A stretch of DNA of 64,000 bases from Oscillospiraceae bacterium (GTDB lineage Bacteria > Bacillota > Clostridia > Oscillospirales > Ruminococcaceae): contig JAGUQX010000008.1 of assembly GCA_030153485.1 (NCBI GenBank), positions 62,001-126,000 on the forward strand, written 5' to 3'. A program made the translations under genes and the position numbers. Under the pieces are notes generated by a model. It made no database searches. It saw nothing but the letters and a program-made list of their open reading frames with translations, and was not told the origin of the DNA. Below are positions 1 to 9,600 of the stretch, piece by piece (the stretch's first letter is position 1; each line of letters begins with the position of its first letter).

Positions 1-1403
1 AGATTAGAAATATTTTTTAGTTTATATAAAAACCATCTATCTATTTTTGTGATTTCATTTATATAATCAACGGTAATTCCTCTTTTAAGAGCCTCAAATA
101 TAACGAAACATCTTTCATCGTCTACGCTATGTAAAAGTTTTTCTATCTCTTTTGTAGATCTTTTAGAAAGTTTTGGCAGAGATAGGCTATCTAATCCTAT
201 CTCTGCTCCACGAACAGACTTCATTATGGCTTCTTCAAAACTTGTCCCGATACTCATAACTTCTCCTGTTGCTTTCATCTGTGTTCCAAGAGTTTTTTTA
301 GCATAGACAAATTTATCAAATGGCCATCTAGGAAATTTTACTACTACATAGTCTAAAGCAGGTTCAAAACATGCAAAGGTTTTATTTGTTACATCGTTTC
401 TAATTTCATCAAGGGTATATCCAATTGCAATTTTTGTAGATACTTTTGCAATTGGATATCCTGTTGCTTTAGAAGCAAGCGCTGATGAACGTGAAACTCT
501 AGGATTAACCTCTATAACTGCATATTCAAAACTTTCTGGATGTAAAGCAAACTGGCAGTTACAACCACCCTCTACCTTTAATTCTGATACTATATTTAAA
601 GCGGCGGTTCTAAGCATCTGATATTCTTTATCCGCCAAAGTTATACATGGTGCAATTACTATGCTATCTCCTGTGTGTACTCCGACAGGATCAAAATTTT
701 CCATGCTACAAACCGTTATAATACTGCCTTTAGAATCTCGTATAACTTCGAATTCTATCTCTTTCCAACCGGATATACAACGTTCTATTAAAACTTGTGT
801 TATTGGAGATAGACGGAGACCGTTTTCGCATATGTCAGCAAGTTCAGTTTTATCTTGTGCAATTCCTCCGCCGCTTCCTCCCATTGTGAAAGCTGGTCGA
901 ACAATAACAGGATATCCGATTTCATCTGCAAATATTAATGCATCTTTTATATTTGTTACAACTTTTGAAGGAATACAGGGTTGTTTAATTTTTTCCATAG
1001 TGTCTTTAAAAGTTTGTCTATCTTCAGCTTTATCTATTGTTTCTGGGTTTGCTCCTAGAAGTTTCACGTTATTTTCTTCTAAAAAACCTTCTTTTGCAAG
1101 CTGCATAGAAAGTGTTAGACCTGTTTGTCCTCCAAGTGTGGAAAGTATGCTATCTGGCTTTTCTATTTTAATTATTTTTTTTATAACTTCTATAGTTAGT
1201 GGTTCTATATAAATTTTATCTGCCATTGATCTATCTGTCATTATTGTAGCAGGATTAGAGTTTATTAGTATAACTTCTAATCCTTCTTTTTTTAAAGCTC
1301 TACAAGCTTGTGTTCCTGCATAATCAAATTCTGCAGCTTGTCCAATTATAATAGGACCAGAACCAATAACTAAAACGCTTTTAATATCAGTACGTAATGG
1401 CAT
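1..1403 (-). CDS. carB: Carbamoyl-phosphate synthase large subunit, N-terminal part (cut by window edge)
   Basis: Large, ATP-grasp subunit of carbamoyl-phosphate synthase. It makes carbamoyl phosphate from bicarbonate, ATP and the ammonia delivered by CarA, for pyrimidine and arginine synthesis. About 467 of roughly 1070 residues are visible; the gene runs off the left edge. The start is ATG at 1403, giving [18 protein letters not shown], the standard CarB N-terminus, followed by [13 protein letters not shown] and TLGGQTGLT of the first (carboxyphosphate) ATP-grasp half. It begins one base after the carA stop and is the last visible gene of the pyr operon. Confidence 0.97.
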   Translation of the reverse strand, partial: MPLRTDIKSVLVIGSGPIIIGQAAEFDYAGTQACRALKKEGLEVILINSNPATIMTDRSMADKIYIEPLTIEVIKKIIKIEKPDSILSTLGGQTGLTLSMQLAKEGFLEENNVKLLGANPETIDKAEDRQTFKDTMEKIKQPCIPSKVVTNIKDALIFADEIGYPVIVRPAFTMGGSGGGIAQDKTELADICENGLRLSPITQVLIERCISGWKEIEFEVIRDSKGSIITVCSMENFDPVGVHTGDSIVIAPCITLADKEYQMLRTAALNIVSELKVEGGCNCQFALHPESFEYAVIEVNPRVSRSSALASKATGYPIAKVSTKIAIGYTLDEIRNDVTNKTFACFEPALDYVVVKFPRWPFDKFVYAKKTLGTQMKATGEVMSIGTSFEEAIMKSVRGAEIGLDSLSLPKLSKRSTKEIEKLLHSVDDERCFVIFEALKRGITVDYINEITKIDRWFLYKLKNISN

Positions 1404-1404
1404 T

Positions 1405-2496
1405 TTATAGCTCACTTTCTATTATTTTTATAAATTCATCAAAAAGATAAGATGTATCATTTGGACCAGCAGCTGCTTCTGGGTGGAATTGGACAGTAAA
1501 TATTTTTTTGTTTTTATATTTGATTCCTTCGCAGCTATTATCGTTTACATTTATATGGCTTATATCTGCTATTGATCTATCAACTGATAGAGTTTCAACT
1601 GCATATCCATGATTTTGTGTTGTTATAAAAATTTTTTCTTTTTCTAAATCTTTTATAGGCTGATTTGCTCCACGATGTCCATATTTTAATTTTTCTGTAT
1701 TAAAATTATTTGCAAGAGCCATAAGTTGGTGTCCCAAACATATGCCAAATATAGGTATATTTAAGTTAGAAATTTCTTTTAAATTTTGGATTATTTCTAT
1801 ATTTTCTGAAGGGTTTCCAGGACCGTTCGACAGCATAATTCCATCTGGTCTTAATTTTTTTATATCCTCCATATTAGTATTATATGGTAGAACTATAACA
1901 GTGCACCCTCTTTTTAACAATTCTTTTCTTATATTAAATTTATATCCAAAATCTAATAAAGCGATTGTTAGTTTGGATGAATTTTCTGGTAAAAAAATTT
2001 GTTTTTCTTTTATAGATACATTTTTAACAGAATCTTCTATCTCAAACTGATCTATTTTATCTAAAATTATAGATATATCTTCTGGATATTTGGTTGTAAT
2101 AATTACATTCATACTTCCATGTTCTCTAATTATTCTTGTTAATTTTCTAGTATCAATATCTTTAATACCTATAATATTATTTTTACATAAAAATTCTTCT
2201 AGTGTTGATTCTTTTCTAAAATTTGAAGGATATTCACAACTTTCTTTAATTATATATCCTTTTACATAAGGTTTATATGATTCGCTATCTAAAGAATTTA
2301 TACCGTAATTTCCTATAAGAGGAAAAGTTTGTACAACTATCTGCCCATAATAACTAGGATCTGTTAAAGTTTCTTGATATCCTGTCATACCAGTAGTAAA
2401 AACAATCTCTCCTACAGTTTCTCCTTTTATCCCTATACTAATACCTTCAAAAATTTCTCCGTTAGATAGTATAAGAAAAGCTTTTGTTTTATTCAT
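1405..2496 (-). CDS. carA: Carbamoyl-phosphate synthase small (glutaminase) subunit
   Basis: Glutamine amidotransferase subunit that hydrolyses glutamine and channels ammonia to CarB. It has 363 residues, normal for the family. The N-terminal CPSase_sm domain (about 1-150) contains the [19 protein letters not shown] stretch. The C-terminal class I glutaminase domain has the nucleophile elbow FGICLGHQ and the catalytic His-Glu pair in [10 protein letters not shown]. Its product works only with CarB, encoded 1 bp downstream, so the two are probably translationally coupled. It lies in the pyrR-pyrC-pyrF-carA-carB operon under PyrR attenuation. Confidence 0.97.
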   Translation of the reverse strand: MNKTKAFLILSNGEIFEGISIGIKGETVGEIVFTTGMTGYQETLTDPSYYGQIVVQTFPLIGNYGINSLDSESYKPYVKGYIIKESCEYPSNFRKESTLEEFLCKNNIIGIKDIDTRKLTRIIREHGSMNVIITTKYPEDISIILDKIDQFEIEDSVKNVSIKEKQIFLPENSSKLTIALLDFGYKFNIRKELLKRGCTVIVLPYNTNMEDIKKLRPDGIMLSNGPGNPSENIEIIQNLKEISNLNIPIFGICLGHQLMALANNFNTEKLKYGHRGANQPIKDLEKEKIFITTQNHGYAVETLSVDRSIADISHINVNDNSCEGIKYKNKKIFTVQFHPEAAAGPNDTSYLFDEFIKIIESEL

Positions 2497-2511
2497 ATCT
2501 TTCTCCTATAA

Positions 2512-3444
2512 TTAATCTAATTTAATTTTTCCTATAGACGATGTAATACTATCTTTCATTTTTATAGCTTGGTCTCTTGCTATTTTTGCAAAATCTTTTT
2601 CGTTATAATTTTTTTCTTTTGAAAGATAGGCAGCAATTATACCTCGAGACGAATTTATAATTGCTCCAAGTCCATTATTGTCAAAAGCTTGTATAATATC
2701 AGAAACTCCGCCACCTTGTGCTCCATATCCTGGAACAAGAAAGAATGTGGATTTTAATTTTTCTCTAAGTTCTTTTAGTTGGTGTTTGTAAGTGGCGCCA
2801 ACCACGGCTCCCACTCTAGAATATCCATATTTTGAAGTTGTTAATCTTCCTAAATCTTCCACCATATTTCCAACTGTTTCATATACAGTTATTCCGTCAA
2901 TTTTTTTATCTTGTAATTCTCCAGATGATGGATTAGATGTTTTTACAAGAACAAATATAGATTTATCATATTTATTACACATTTCTATAAGTGGATCAAT
3001 TCCATCTCTTCCGAGATAAGGATTTACAGTTAAACTGTCGGAAGGAAATGGCTCTACCATATTATTATTTATATTAATATCTCCAAGATGTGCATTTCCA
3101 TATGCTTCCATTGTGGAACCAATATCATTTCTTTTTCCATCAGATATTATATATAATTTTTTTTCTTTTGCGTATTTAAGAGTTTTATATAAAGTTTTCA
3201 TTCCATGATATCCATACATTTCATAGTATGCAAACTGTGGTTTTATACAAGGTATTATATCATGTAGATTATCTATTAGTTGTATATTAAATTCTAGCAT
3301 TGCTTTTGATGCAGCTTTTAAGGTATTTCCATATTTAGAAAATGCTTTTTCTTTTATAAAGTTTGGAATAAAATCTAATTTTGTGTCTAGTCCTATTACA
3401 GAGGGGTTTTGTTTCTCTATAATTTTTTCTATTAATCTATCCAT
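2512..3444 (-). CDS. pyrF: Orotidine-5'-phosphate decarboxylase (long form)
   Basis: Converts OMP to UMP, the last step of de novo UMP synthesis. At 310 residues it belongs to the longer clade of OMP decarboxylases rather than the roughly 240-residue Bacillus type. The catalytic Lys/Asp array is in SDGKRNDIGSTMEAYG, and the phosphate-binding end has VPGYGAQGGG and NSSRGI. It lies 15 bp upstream of carA and 4 bp downstream of pyrC in the same operon. No pyrE, pyrD or pyrK is visible; these probably lie beyond carB, outside the window. Confidence 0.95.
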   Translation of the reverse strand: MDRLIEKIIEKQNPSVIGLDTKLDFIPNFIKEKAFSKYGNTLKAASKAMLEFNIQLIDNLHDIIPCIKPQFAYYEMYGYHGMKTLYKTLKYAKEKKLYIISDGKRNDIGSTMEAYGNAHLGDININNNMVEPFPSDSLTVNPYLGRDGIDPLIEMCNKYDKSIFVLVKTSNPSSGELQDKKIDGITVYETVGNMVEDLGRLTTSKYGYSRVGAVVGATYKHQLKELREKLKSTFFLVPGYGAQGGGVSDIIQAFDNNGLGAIINSSRGIIAAYLSKEKNYNEKDFAKIARDQAIKMKDSITSSIGKIKLD

Positions 3445-3448
3445 AAAG

Positions 3449-4741
3449 CTATTCTCCTTCTTCTGTATGTGAATTTTGATATACTATATTTCCATCCATA
3501 ATGGTATATAAAACTTTTGCAGATAGACTATATCCATCAAAGGGAGTATTTTTAGATTTAGATTTCAATTTATTTTTATCAAAAATCCAAGTTTTGTTTA
3601 TATCAAATATAGCTATATCTGCAAGGCTTCCTTTTTTTAAAGTTCCTACTGGAAGTTTCATTATTTTTGCTGGATTTGTAGACATTAGCTCAATTAATTT
3701 ATATAAGGAAATATGGTTAGGTTGTACAAGGTGTGTGTATGAAAGGGCGAATGAGCTTTCAAGACCTATTATACCATTTGGAGCTGTTTCAAAATTTTCT
3801 TTTTCTTTTACAGAGTGTGGTGCATGATCTGTAACTATACAATCGAAAGTTCCATCTTTAAGACCTTGTATAATTGAAAGTCTATCTTTCTCTTCTCTCA
3901 AAGGAGGGTTCATCCTATAGTTTGCATCTTTTTTCAAAAGTTCTTTATCAGTTAGTATAAAATAGTGTGGACAAGTTTCAGCTGTAACTTTCACACCTTT
4001 ATTCTTTGCAACTTCTATTATTTTTTTTGACCCCTCTGTGCTTACATGAGCTATGTGGATCATAGAATCTAGTTTATCAGCCAAATTTATCTCTCTTTGG
4101 GTTACGCTATCTTCTGAAGTTCTGTCCATTCCTTGAAGGTTTAATATTTTGCTAATTTCTCCATTATTAATAATACCCTTTTTAACAATAGTTAAATCCT
4201 CGCAATGGGATGTTATAGGAATATTATATTTTTTTGTGATTTCTAACGCTTTTTCCATAAGATCTATATTAAATACAGGTCGGCCATCATCAGAAAATGT
4301 TATAGCTCCAGCTTTTTTCAATTCATCAAAATTAGTTAACTCTTTTCCTCCTAAATTTTGAGTGATACAACCAACAGGAAAAACTCTAGCAGTCGCAGAT
4401 TTTGCCTTTTCTATTATATATTCAACCGTTTTTGGATTATCACACGGGGGGAGAGAATTTGGCATAGGTAATAAAGAAGTGATCCCTCCAGCAGAAGCGG
4501 AATTACATCCAGATATAATATCTTCTTTATATGTTAACCCTGGATCACGAAGGTGGACATGAATATCTATAAATCCAGGAGATATATATAAATTTTCTGC
4601 ATCTATTATTTTATCAAAATTTCCTTTTATATCCTCAGATAATTCTTTTATAATATTATCTTCTATTAATATATCTAATTTTTTGTTTATTTCTTGTGAT
4701 GGATCTATAACTGTTCCACCTTTAATTAAAATTGATTTCAT
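3449..4741 (-). CDS. pyrC: Dihydroorotase (class I)
   Basis: Zinc amidohydrolase that cyclises carbamoyl aspartate to dihydroorotate. It has 430 residues, normal for class I enzymes. The metal-binding motif is DIHVHLRDPGLTYKEDI near residue 60. Other metal ligands fall in SHCED and HIAHVST, and the active-site DHAPHS is near residue 305. Its start abuts the pyrR stop (ATG at 4741 directly after 4742), which suggests coupled translation. No aspartate carbamoyltransferase (pyrB) lies next to it. Confidence 0.96.
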   Translation of the reverse strand: MKSILIKGGTVIDPSQEINKKLDILIEDNIIKELSEDIKGNFDKIIDAENLYISPGFIDIHVHLRDPGLTYKEDIISGCNSASAGGITSLLPMPNSLPPCDNPKTVEYIIEKAKSATARVFPVGCITQNLGGKELTNFDELKKAGAITFSDDGRPVFNIDLMEKALEITKKYNIPITSHCEDLTIVKKGIINNGEISKILNLQGMDRTSEDSVTQREINLADKLDSMIHIAHVSTEGSKKIIEVAKNKGVKVTAETCPHYFILTDKELLKKDANYRMNPPLREEKDRLSIIQGLKDGTFDCIVTDHAPHSVKEKENFETAPNGIIGLESSFALSYTHLVQPNHISLYKLIELMSTNPAKIMKLPVGTLKKGSLADIAIFDINKTWIFDKNKLKSKSKNTPFDGYSLSAKVLYTIMDGNIVYQNSHTEEGE

Positions 4742-5272
4742 TTATATCTCCCTTAATATTGTTATACTGTCAATGCCATCTTTTTCTTTAAGCATAACAA
4801 CAATTTTTTCTTTTTTAGATGTAGGAATATTTTTTCCAATATAATCTGGTTTAATGGGAAGCTCTTTATGTCCTCTATCAACTAAAACAGCTAGTTGTAT
4901 TGATGATGGTCTTCCTTTTGAAATGATTGCGTCTATAGCAGCACGTGCTGTTCTACATGTAAATATTACATCATCTACTATTATTACATCTTTTCCTTCT
5001 ATATCAAATTCTATTATAGAATTATTGGATATATCATTTTTTTTATTATCATCTCTAAAATAATTAATATTTAGAAATCCAACATCTATATTTATATTTT
5101 CTATTTCTTTTATTTTTTCTCCTATTCTTTTTGCTATATCCGATCCTCTCGAAACAATACCAAGCATACATATATTTTCTATATCTTTATTTTTTTCTAT
5201 TATTTCATAGGATATTCTATTTATAATTTTTTTAATATTATTTTCTTCTATAATTACAGTTTCTCGATACAT
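4742..5272 (-). CDS. pyrR: PyrR, UMP-sensing RNA-binding attenuation regulator / uracil phosphoribosyltransferase
   Basis: First gene of the operon and its regulator. PyrR with UMP or UTP binds the leader RNA and favours the terminator; the family also has uracil phosphoribosyltransferase activity. It has 176 residues with a type I PRTase fold. The PRPP loop is IIVDDVIFTCRTARAAIDA, with Cys where most family members have Gly (VDDVLYTGRT), so the enzymatic side may be altered. SRGSDIAKRIG and ILREI at the C-terminus also fit PyrR. The PyrR-binding loop and terminator upstream support the regulatory role. Confidence 0.95.
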   Translation of the reverse strand: MYRETVIIEENNIKKIINRISYEIIEKNKDIENICMLGIVSRGSDIAKRIGEKIKEIENINIDVGFLNINYFRDDNKKNDISNNSIIEFDIEGKDVIIVDDVIFTCRTARAAIDAIISKGRPSSIQLAVLVDRGHKELPIKPDYIGKNIPTSKKEKIVVMLKEKDGIDSITILREI

Positions 5273-5304
5273 AAATTTGTATACTCCTTACTTTAATTTT
5301 TATA

Positions 5305-5344
5305 ATAAAAAAAGCTAAACTGTTTTATAAAACAGATTAGCTTT
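5305..5344 (-). terminator. pyr operon attenuator terminator
   Basis: Hairpin with arms AAAGCTAA-CTGTTTT and AAAACAG-TTAGCTTT (one internal mismatch), followed on the minus strand by a U tract, about 35 bp before the pyrR start. It lies downstream of the PyrR-binding loop in the same leader, as expected for the terminator in PyrR attenuation. Confidence 0.85.
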
Positions 5345-5446
5345 AGACAGATTCAAATAAAAAATTTATTTATGTAAATTTTGATATCACAAACAGAATA
5401 TGTAATATCATATTTAAAAGAATAATTATATTTAAAATATGCCTTG

Positions 5447-5462
5447 CTAACCTCACAGGATT
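5447..5462 (-). promoter_or_regulatory. PyrR-binding anti-antiterminator loop in pyr leader
   Basis: The minus strand reads AATCCTGTGAGGTTAG, matching the conserved PyrR recognition sequence (ARUCCNGNGAGGYU) of Bacillus pyr leaders. It lies between the promoter (5492-5520) and the terminator (5305-5344). UMP-bound PyrR would stabilise this hairpin and allow termination. Confidence 0.88.
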
Positions 5463-5477
5463 AACTTAAAGGAATTT

Positions 5478-5558
5478 AATAAACTGCGATAATTATATAA
5501 TATATAACTATTTTTGTCTATTAAAAATTTATATATTATATAATTATCGCAGTTTATT
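5478..5558. repeat. Perfect 29-bp inverted repeat spanning the pyr/rsmI promoter region
   Basis: Arms 5478-5506 and 5530-5558 are perfect reverse complements, with a 23-base spacer. Because the sequence is symmetric, both strands read a -35-like hexamer in the spacer (TAGACA leftward, TTGTCT rightward) and a TATAAT in an arm. It may be a divergent promoter made by a palindrome, or an operator; the arm next to pyr would form the 5' end of the pyr leader. Confidence 0.8.
5492..5520 (-). promoter_or_regulatory. pyr operon promoter
   Basis: On the minus strand TAGACA (5520-5515), a 17-base spacer and TATAAT (5497-5492). Spacing is ideal, and the predicted start near 5485 places the PyrR-binding loop and attenuator in the leader RNA. 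Confidence 0.75.
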
Positions 5559-5693
5559 ATAAAGTTTCAAAATAATATCAAATAATATCAAATAATATTA
5601 ATTTTTGAAAATAATATAACTTTATGATATGATTAATTACAAATACTATATAATGTTTTTATTGAATAAGCTTTTGTTAGAGGGGGAATTTTA

Positions 5694-6524
5694 CTGTTTG
5701 GGAAACTTTATGTTATAGGAACTCCTATTGGTAATCTTGGAGATATTAGTAGGAGAGGAATCGAAACTTTAGAGCTTGTAGATTTTATAGCAGCAGAAGA
5801 TACTAGAGTTAGTATAAAACTTTTAAATCATTTAAATATAAAGAAAAAAATGATGAGTTATTTTAAATATAATATTAAAGACCGTGGAGAGGTAATAATA
5901 GATAGAATAAAAAATGGAGAAAATTGTGGAATAATAACAGACGCTGGAATGCCTTGTATCTCTGATCCTGGCGCGGATCTCGTTCGACAATGTTTAGATG
6001 AAGATATAGATGTTAGGGTTATCCCTGGTCCAGTTGCACTTATTTCTGCACTTGCAATAAGTGGAATGAATACTACAAAATTTTATTTTGAAGGATTTTT
6101 AAATACTCAACTTAAAAATAGAATAGAAAGACTAGAAAAAATAAAATATATTGATACTACTTTAATATTTTACGCATCGCCTCATAAAATTATTGGTGAT
6201 TTAAATTCTATGTATAAAATTTTTGGTGATAGATCTATTTCTGTAGTTAAAGAAATTACAAAGATAAATGAATCCGTAATGAGGTTTTCATTGCTTGATT
6301 CGATAGAATATTATACAAATAATAAACCCAAAGGCGAATATGTAGTTTTAGTTGAGGGATATGTTGAACCTTCTAATCAAGATTTTGTATCTATTGACGA
6401 TGCAATAGATATGGTTTCTAAATTTGTTAAAGATGGTGAAAAACCAATAGAAGCAATAAAATTTGTTTCTATACAGACAGGTATTAGTAAAAGAGAATTA
6501 TATAAGGTTTATGTCGACAATTAA
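5694..6524 (+). CDS. rsmI: 16S rRNA C1402 2'-O-ribose methyltransferase RsmI (CTG start)
   Basis: SAM-dependent methyltransferase that 2'-O-methylates C1402 in the 16S decoding centre. The conserved N-terminus (GKLYVIGTPIGNLGDIS, AAEDTRVS) lies upstream of the first in-frame ATG at 5850, so the gene must start earlier. The only suitable codon is CTG at 5694, 7 bases after GAGGGGG; no ATG, GTG or TTG is in frame there. With that start the protein has 276 residues, normal for RsmI. GMPCISDPGADLV is the other diagnostic motif. The C-terminus (GISKRELYKVYVDN) is complete. It stands alone, opposite the pyr operon. Confidence 0.9.
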   Translation: MFGKLYVIGTPIGNLGDISRRGIETLELVDFIAAEDTRVSIKLLNHLNIKKKMMSYFKYNIKDRGEVIIDRIKNGENCGIITDAGMPCISDPGADLVRQCLDEDIDVRVIPGPVALISALAISGMNTTKFYFEGFLNTQLKNRIERLEKIKYIDTTLIFYASPHKIIGDLNSMYKIFGDRSISVVKEITKINESVMRFSLLDSIEYYTNNKPKGEYVVLVEGYVEPSNQDFVSIDDAIDMVSKFVKDGEKPIEAIKFVSIQTGISKRELYKVYVDN

Positions 6525-6664
6525 TATATTAAATATATTTGTTTTATTTATATTTTTTACATTTCAGATTATAATAGTGTTATTTAATTATAAATAACAA
6601 ACGATATATAATAAGTATGGTATAATCCAATTTGTTTATTATGATGATTTTTAGGAGGATGAAA

Positions 6665-9600
6665 ATGAAAAATAATAATAATAGAAAAATTTTCGCAATT
6701 TTTCTAGCAGCATTAATATTTCTTGTTAACCCTGTTGTATCGGGGTTGGGAAGAGCGTTTTTTGGCGAGGAAGGTATTTTTGAAAATATAGCATTAAATT
6801 CAAAAAAAGACATACCTTTTACACCAGATGATTCTGATTTTGTTATCTTTGGCAGCTCTCTTTTAAAACAGGCTGTCATAAAAGAGTTGGGTCTTTTAAA
6901 CAAAGATTTTAGAGCTAGTGTAGATGACATAACATATGATGAAATAAAAAATATTGAAACACTTGATTTAAGCCATTGGAATTTGGAGGATATAACTGGT
7001 ATAGAATATTTTAAAAATTTAAAAACTTTGAATTTAAAAGGAAATAAATTTAAGACAGTTAATCTATTTAATAATAGTTCTCTTGAAAATTTAGATCTTT
7101 CAGATAACCATATTTCTGTATATAGTCTATCATCTAGTAATATATTGAAAAGTTTAGACCTTTCAAATAATGATATAGTTAGTATAGATGTTTCTGCTAT
7201 GGTTAATCTTGAAAGATTAGATATATCAAATAATGAACTCACCACTATCGATCTTTCAAAATTAACATCTTTATTTAATCTAAATTTAAATACAAATGAT
7301 ATTAAAGTATTAGATTTAAGTGAAAATATTTCTTTAATAGATGTTAATATATCTAATAATTTAATAGAACTTATAGATGTTTCTAAAGCAGATAATATAA
7401 ATTCTTTAAATATAAACGATAATAGAATATCAAGTTTATCTTTAGGTGGAAAAAACAAAATGTCTGTTTTAGATGCATCGAATAATAAATTAGAATTTTT
7501 TGATGGAACTAATTATACTTCTTTAACAAATTTAAATCTTTCTAGTAATAGAATAAATGGTTTAGATATTACAGGAAGTAATAATATTACGGAATTATAT
7601 CTATCAAAAAATAGAATAGACTCATTAGATGTTTCTGCTTTAAATTTATCAAAATTTGAAGTAGATCATAACCAACTTATTAATTTAAATTATGGTGGAA
7701 AAGATTTATCATCATTTTTAACATATAACAATTTTCTTCTAGATTCTCAACTTTTTGGAGGAGATACAAATATATCTCTTATAGCTAAAGAAAAAAAATT
7801 AGATATTGATGAAACTTTAGAAGTTTTAAATTCTGATTTTTATGTTGTGTATAATAAGGGTAAATTTGATATAAAACCAGATGCAAATCCAAATATTATT
7901 AATGTGCTTGATGGACCTAGATCAGAAGAACTTTCAATAAATCATAAATTGGTTCAAGTTGGAGATCTTTTGATAAATCATAATAATATGATTCAAGATA
8001 TAGAGTCTAAAGAAGTTTCTAAAGCTGTCGGTGGTGCTAAAAAGAAATATGTATTAGAAAATATTCAAGAGGATATAAAATTAAGAGGAACATCAAATTA
8101 TTATATATATACTCAATATGATGGAAATCTTCCTTTATATAGTGATCCTGATAAATCTCATGATAATGACATTGTTCCTTTTTTAGACGATAAATTCAAA
8201 CAAGTTGTAATAGGTATTCTAGGTTTAATTGGAAAAGATCCGTCCGCTTCTATTGGAGATATTACATATAAAGAAGTTAATCGCAGAAGTGGCTTTAGTA
8301 TTGGTAATAGCGATAATCCTGAATATACTGAAGAAATAAAAAAATTATCCAAAGAAACAGAATCAGCTATTGGTATTTCTTATATGACTAATCTGCAAAC
8401 ATTTTATATGCTTAGAGAAACAAGTTTTTTGGATATTGATATGTCTAAAAATATGAAAATTACAGAGATAAATTTTCCAGCATCTAGTTTACTTGAAATC
8501 ACACTTCCAGAAGGTGGAAGTATTTCACAGGTTAAAGTTCAAGGAAATTTACTTAAAGAATTAGATCTATCTGGAAATACTGATCTTAATAATTTAAATT
8601 TAGGGTTTAATAGTATTGAAAAATTAGATATAAGCAGCATGAATAAGATAGATCAAATAGTAGTATATTCAAATCCTATAATATCTTTAGATGCAAAAAA
8701 TCAAACTGAATTAACAAGTATTCATGCTTATAACACTAATCTTGAATATCTTGATATTTCTGGAAGTGAAAAATTATTGGTAGTTTATGCTAATAGTAGA
8801 ACAGAAGAAGATATAAAAGATAATGTATATAGAGAAGATGAAAATAATAAAATAAGAGAGATGATTTTAGCTCCTAATTATCCTCAAATGACTGATTTTA
8901 GAGCAAGTTATAATAGAATTAGAAATTTAAATGATTCTTCTATGGTTAATTCTAAAATAATTATTTTAGAAGATAACTTATTAAAACAATTTAATTTTAA
9001 GAATTTTCCAAAAGCAGAAAATATTAGATTTAAAAATAATAAAATAGAATCTGCAAATTTTTCTGGAATAGTTAATGCAGATACAATAGATTTAAATACA
9101 AATAGACTTAATGATATAAATGTTTCTGACTCTACTAGACTAAGAGCTATATATTTAAAAGAAAATAATATAAAAGAAATAGATCTTAGCAAAAATACAG
9201 CATTAATAAATGTTAACCTATCTAATAATAGAATAGAAAATCTTGATGTTAGGTCAACTCGTGTTAATAATACAAATGGATTTAGTATTAGAAATAACTC
9301 TATTGTAACTTTAGATACAGCATTTGGAGAGGTTCCAGAGCTATATAAAGCTTATAATTTCTTAAAAGATAGCACGGGAAATCAATTTAGATTTATTTCT
9401 GATAACTATAGAACAAATCTAAAAATTGGAGATACAATAGACGTTCGAGATGCTTTAGGGTATGAGCAAGAAATTATAAAAAATAAAACTCAATTCACAA
9501 TTTCTGATAAGATGAAACTAGATGTAGAGATAATAGAAGGTCCTACAGATATGTTTAGTAGTAATGAAAATGGAGTTTTGAAAATTAATAGAAATGGAAC

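Noticed and set aside
6580..7458. Long minus-strand open frame across the start of the LRR gene
   Set aside because: Mirrors the LRR codons and lacks a ribosome binding site or a plausible protein composition.
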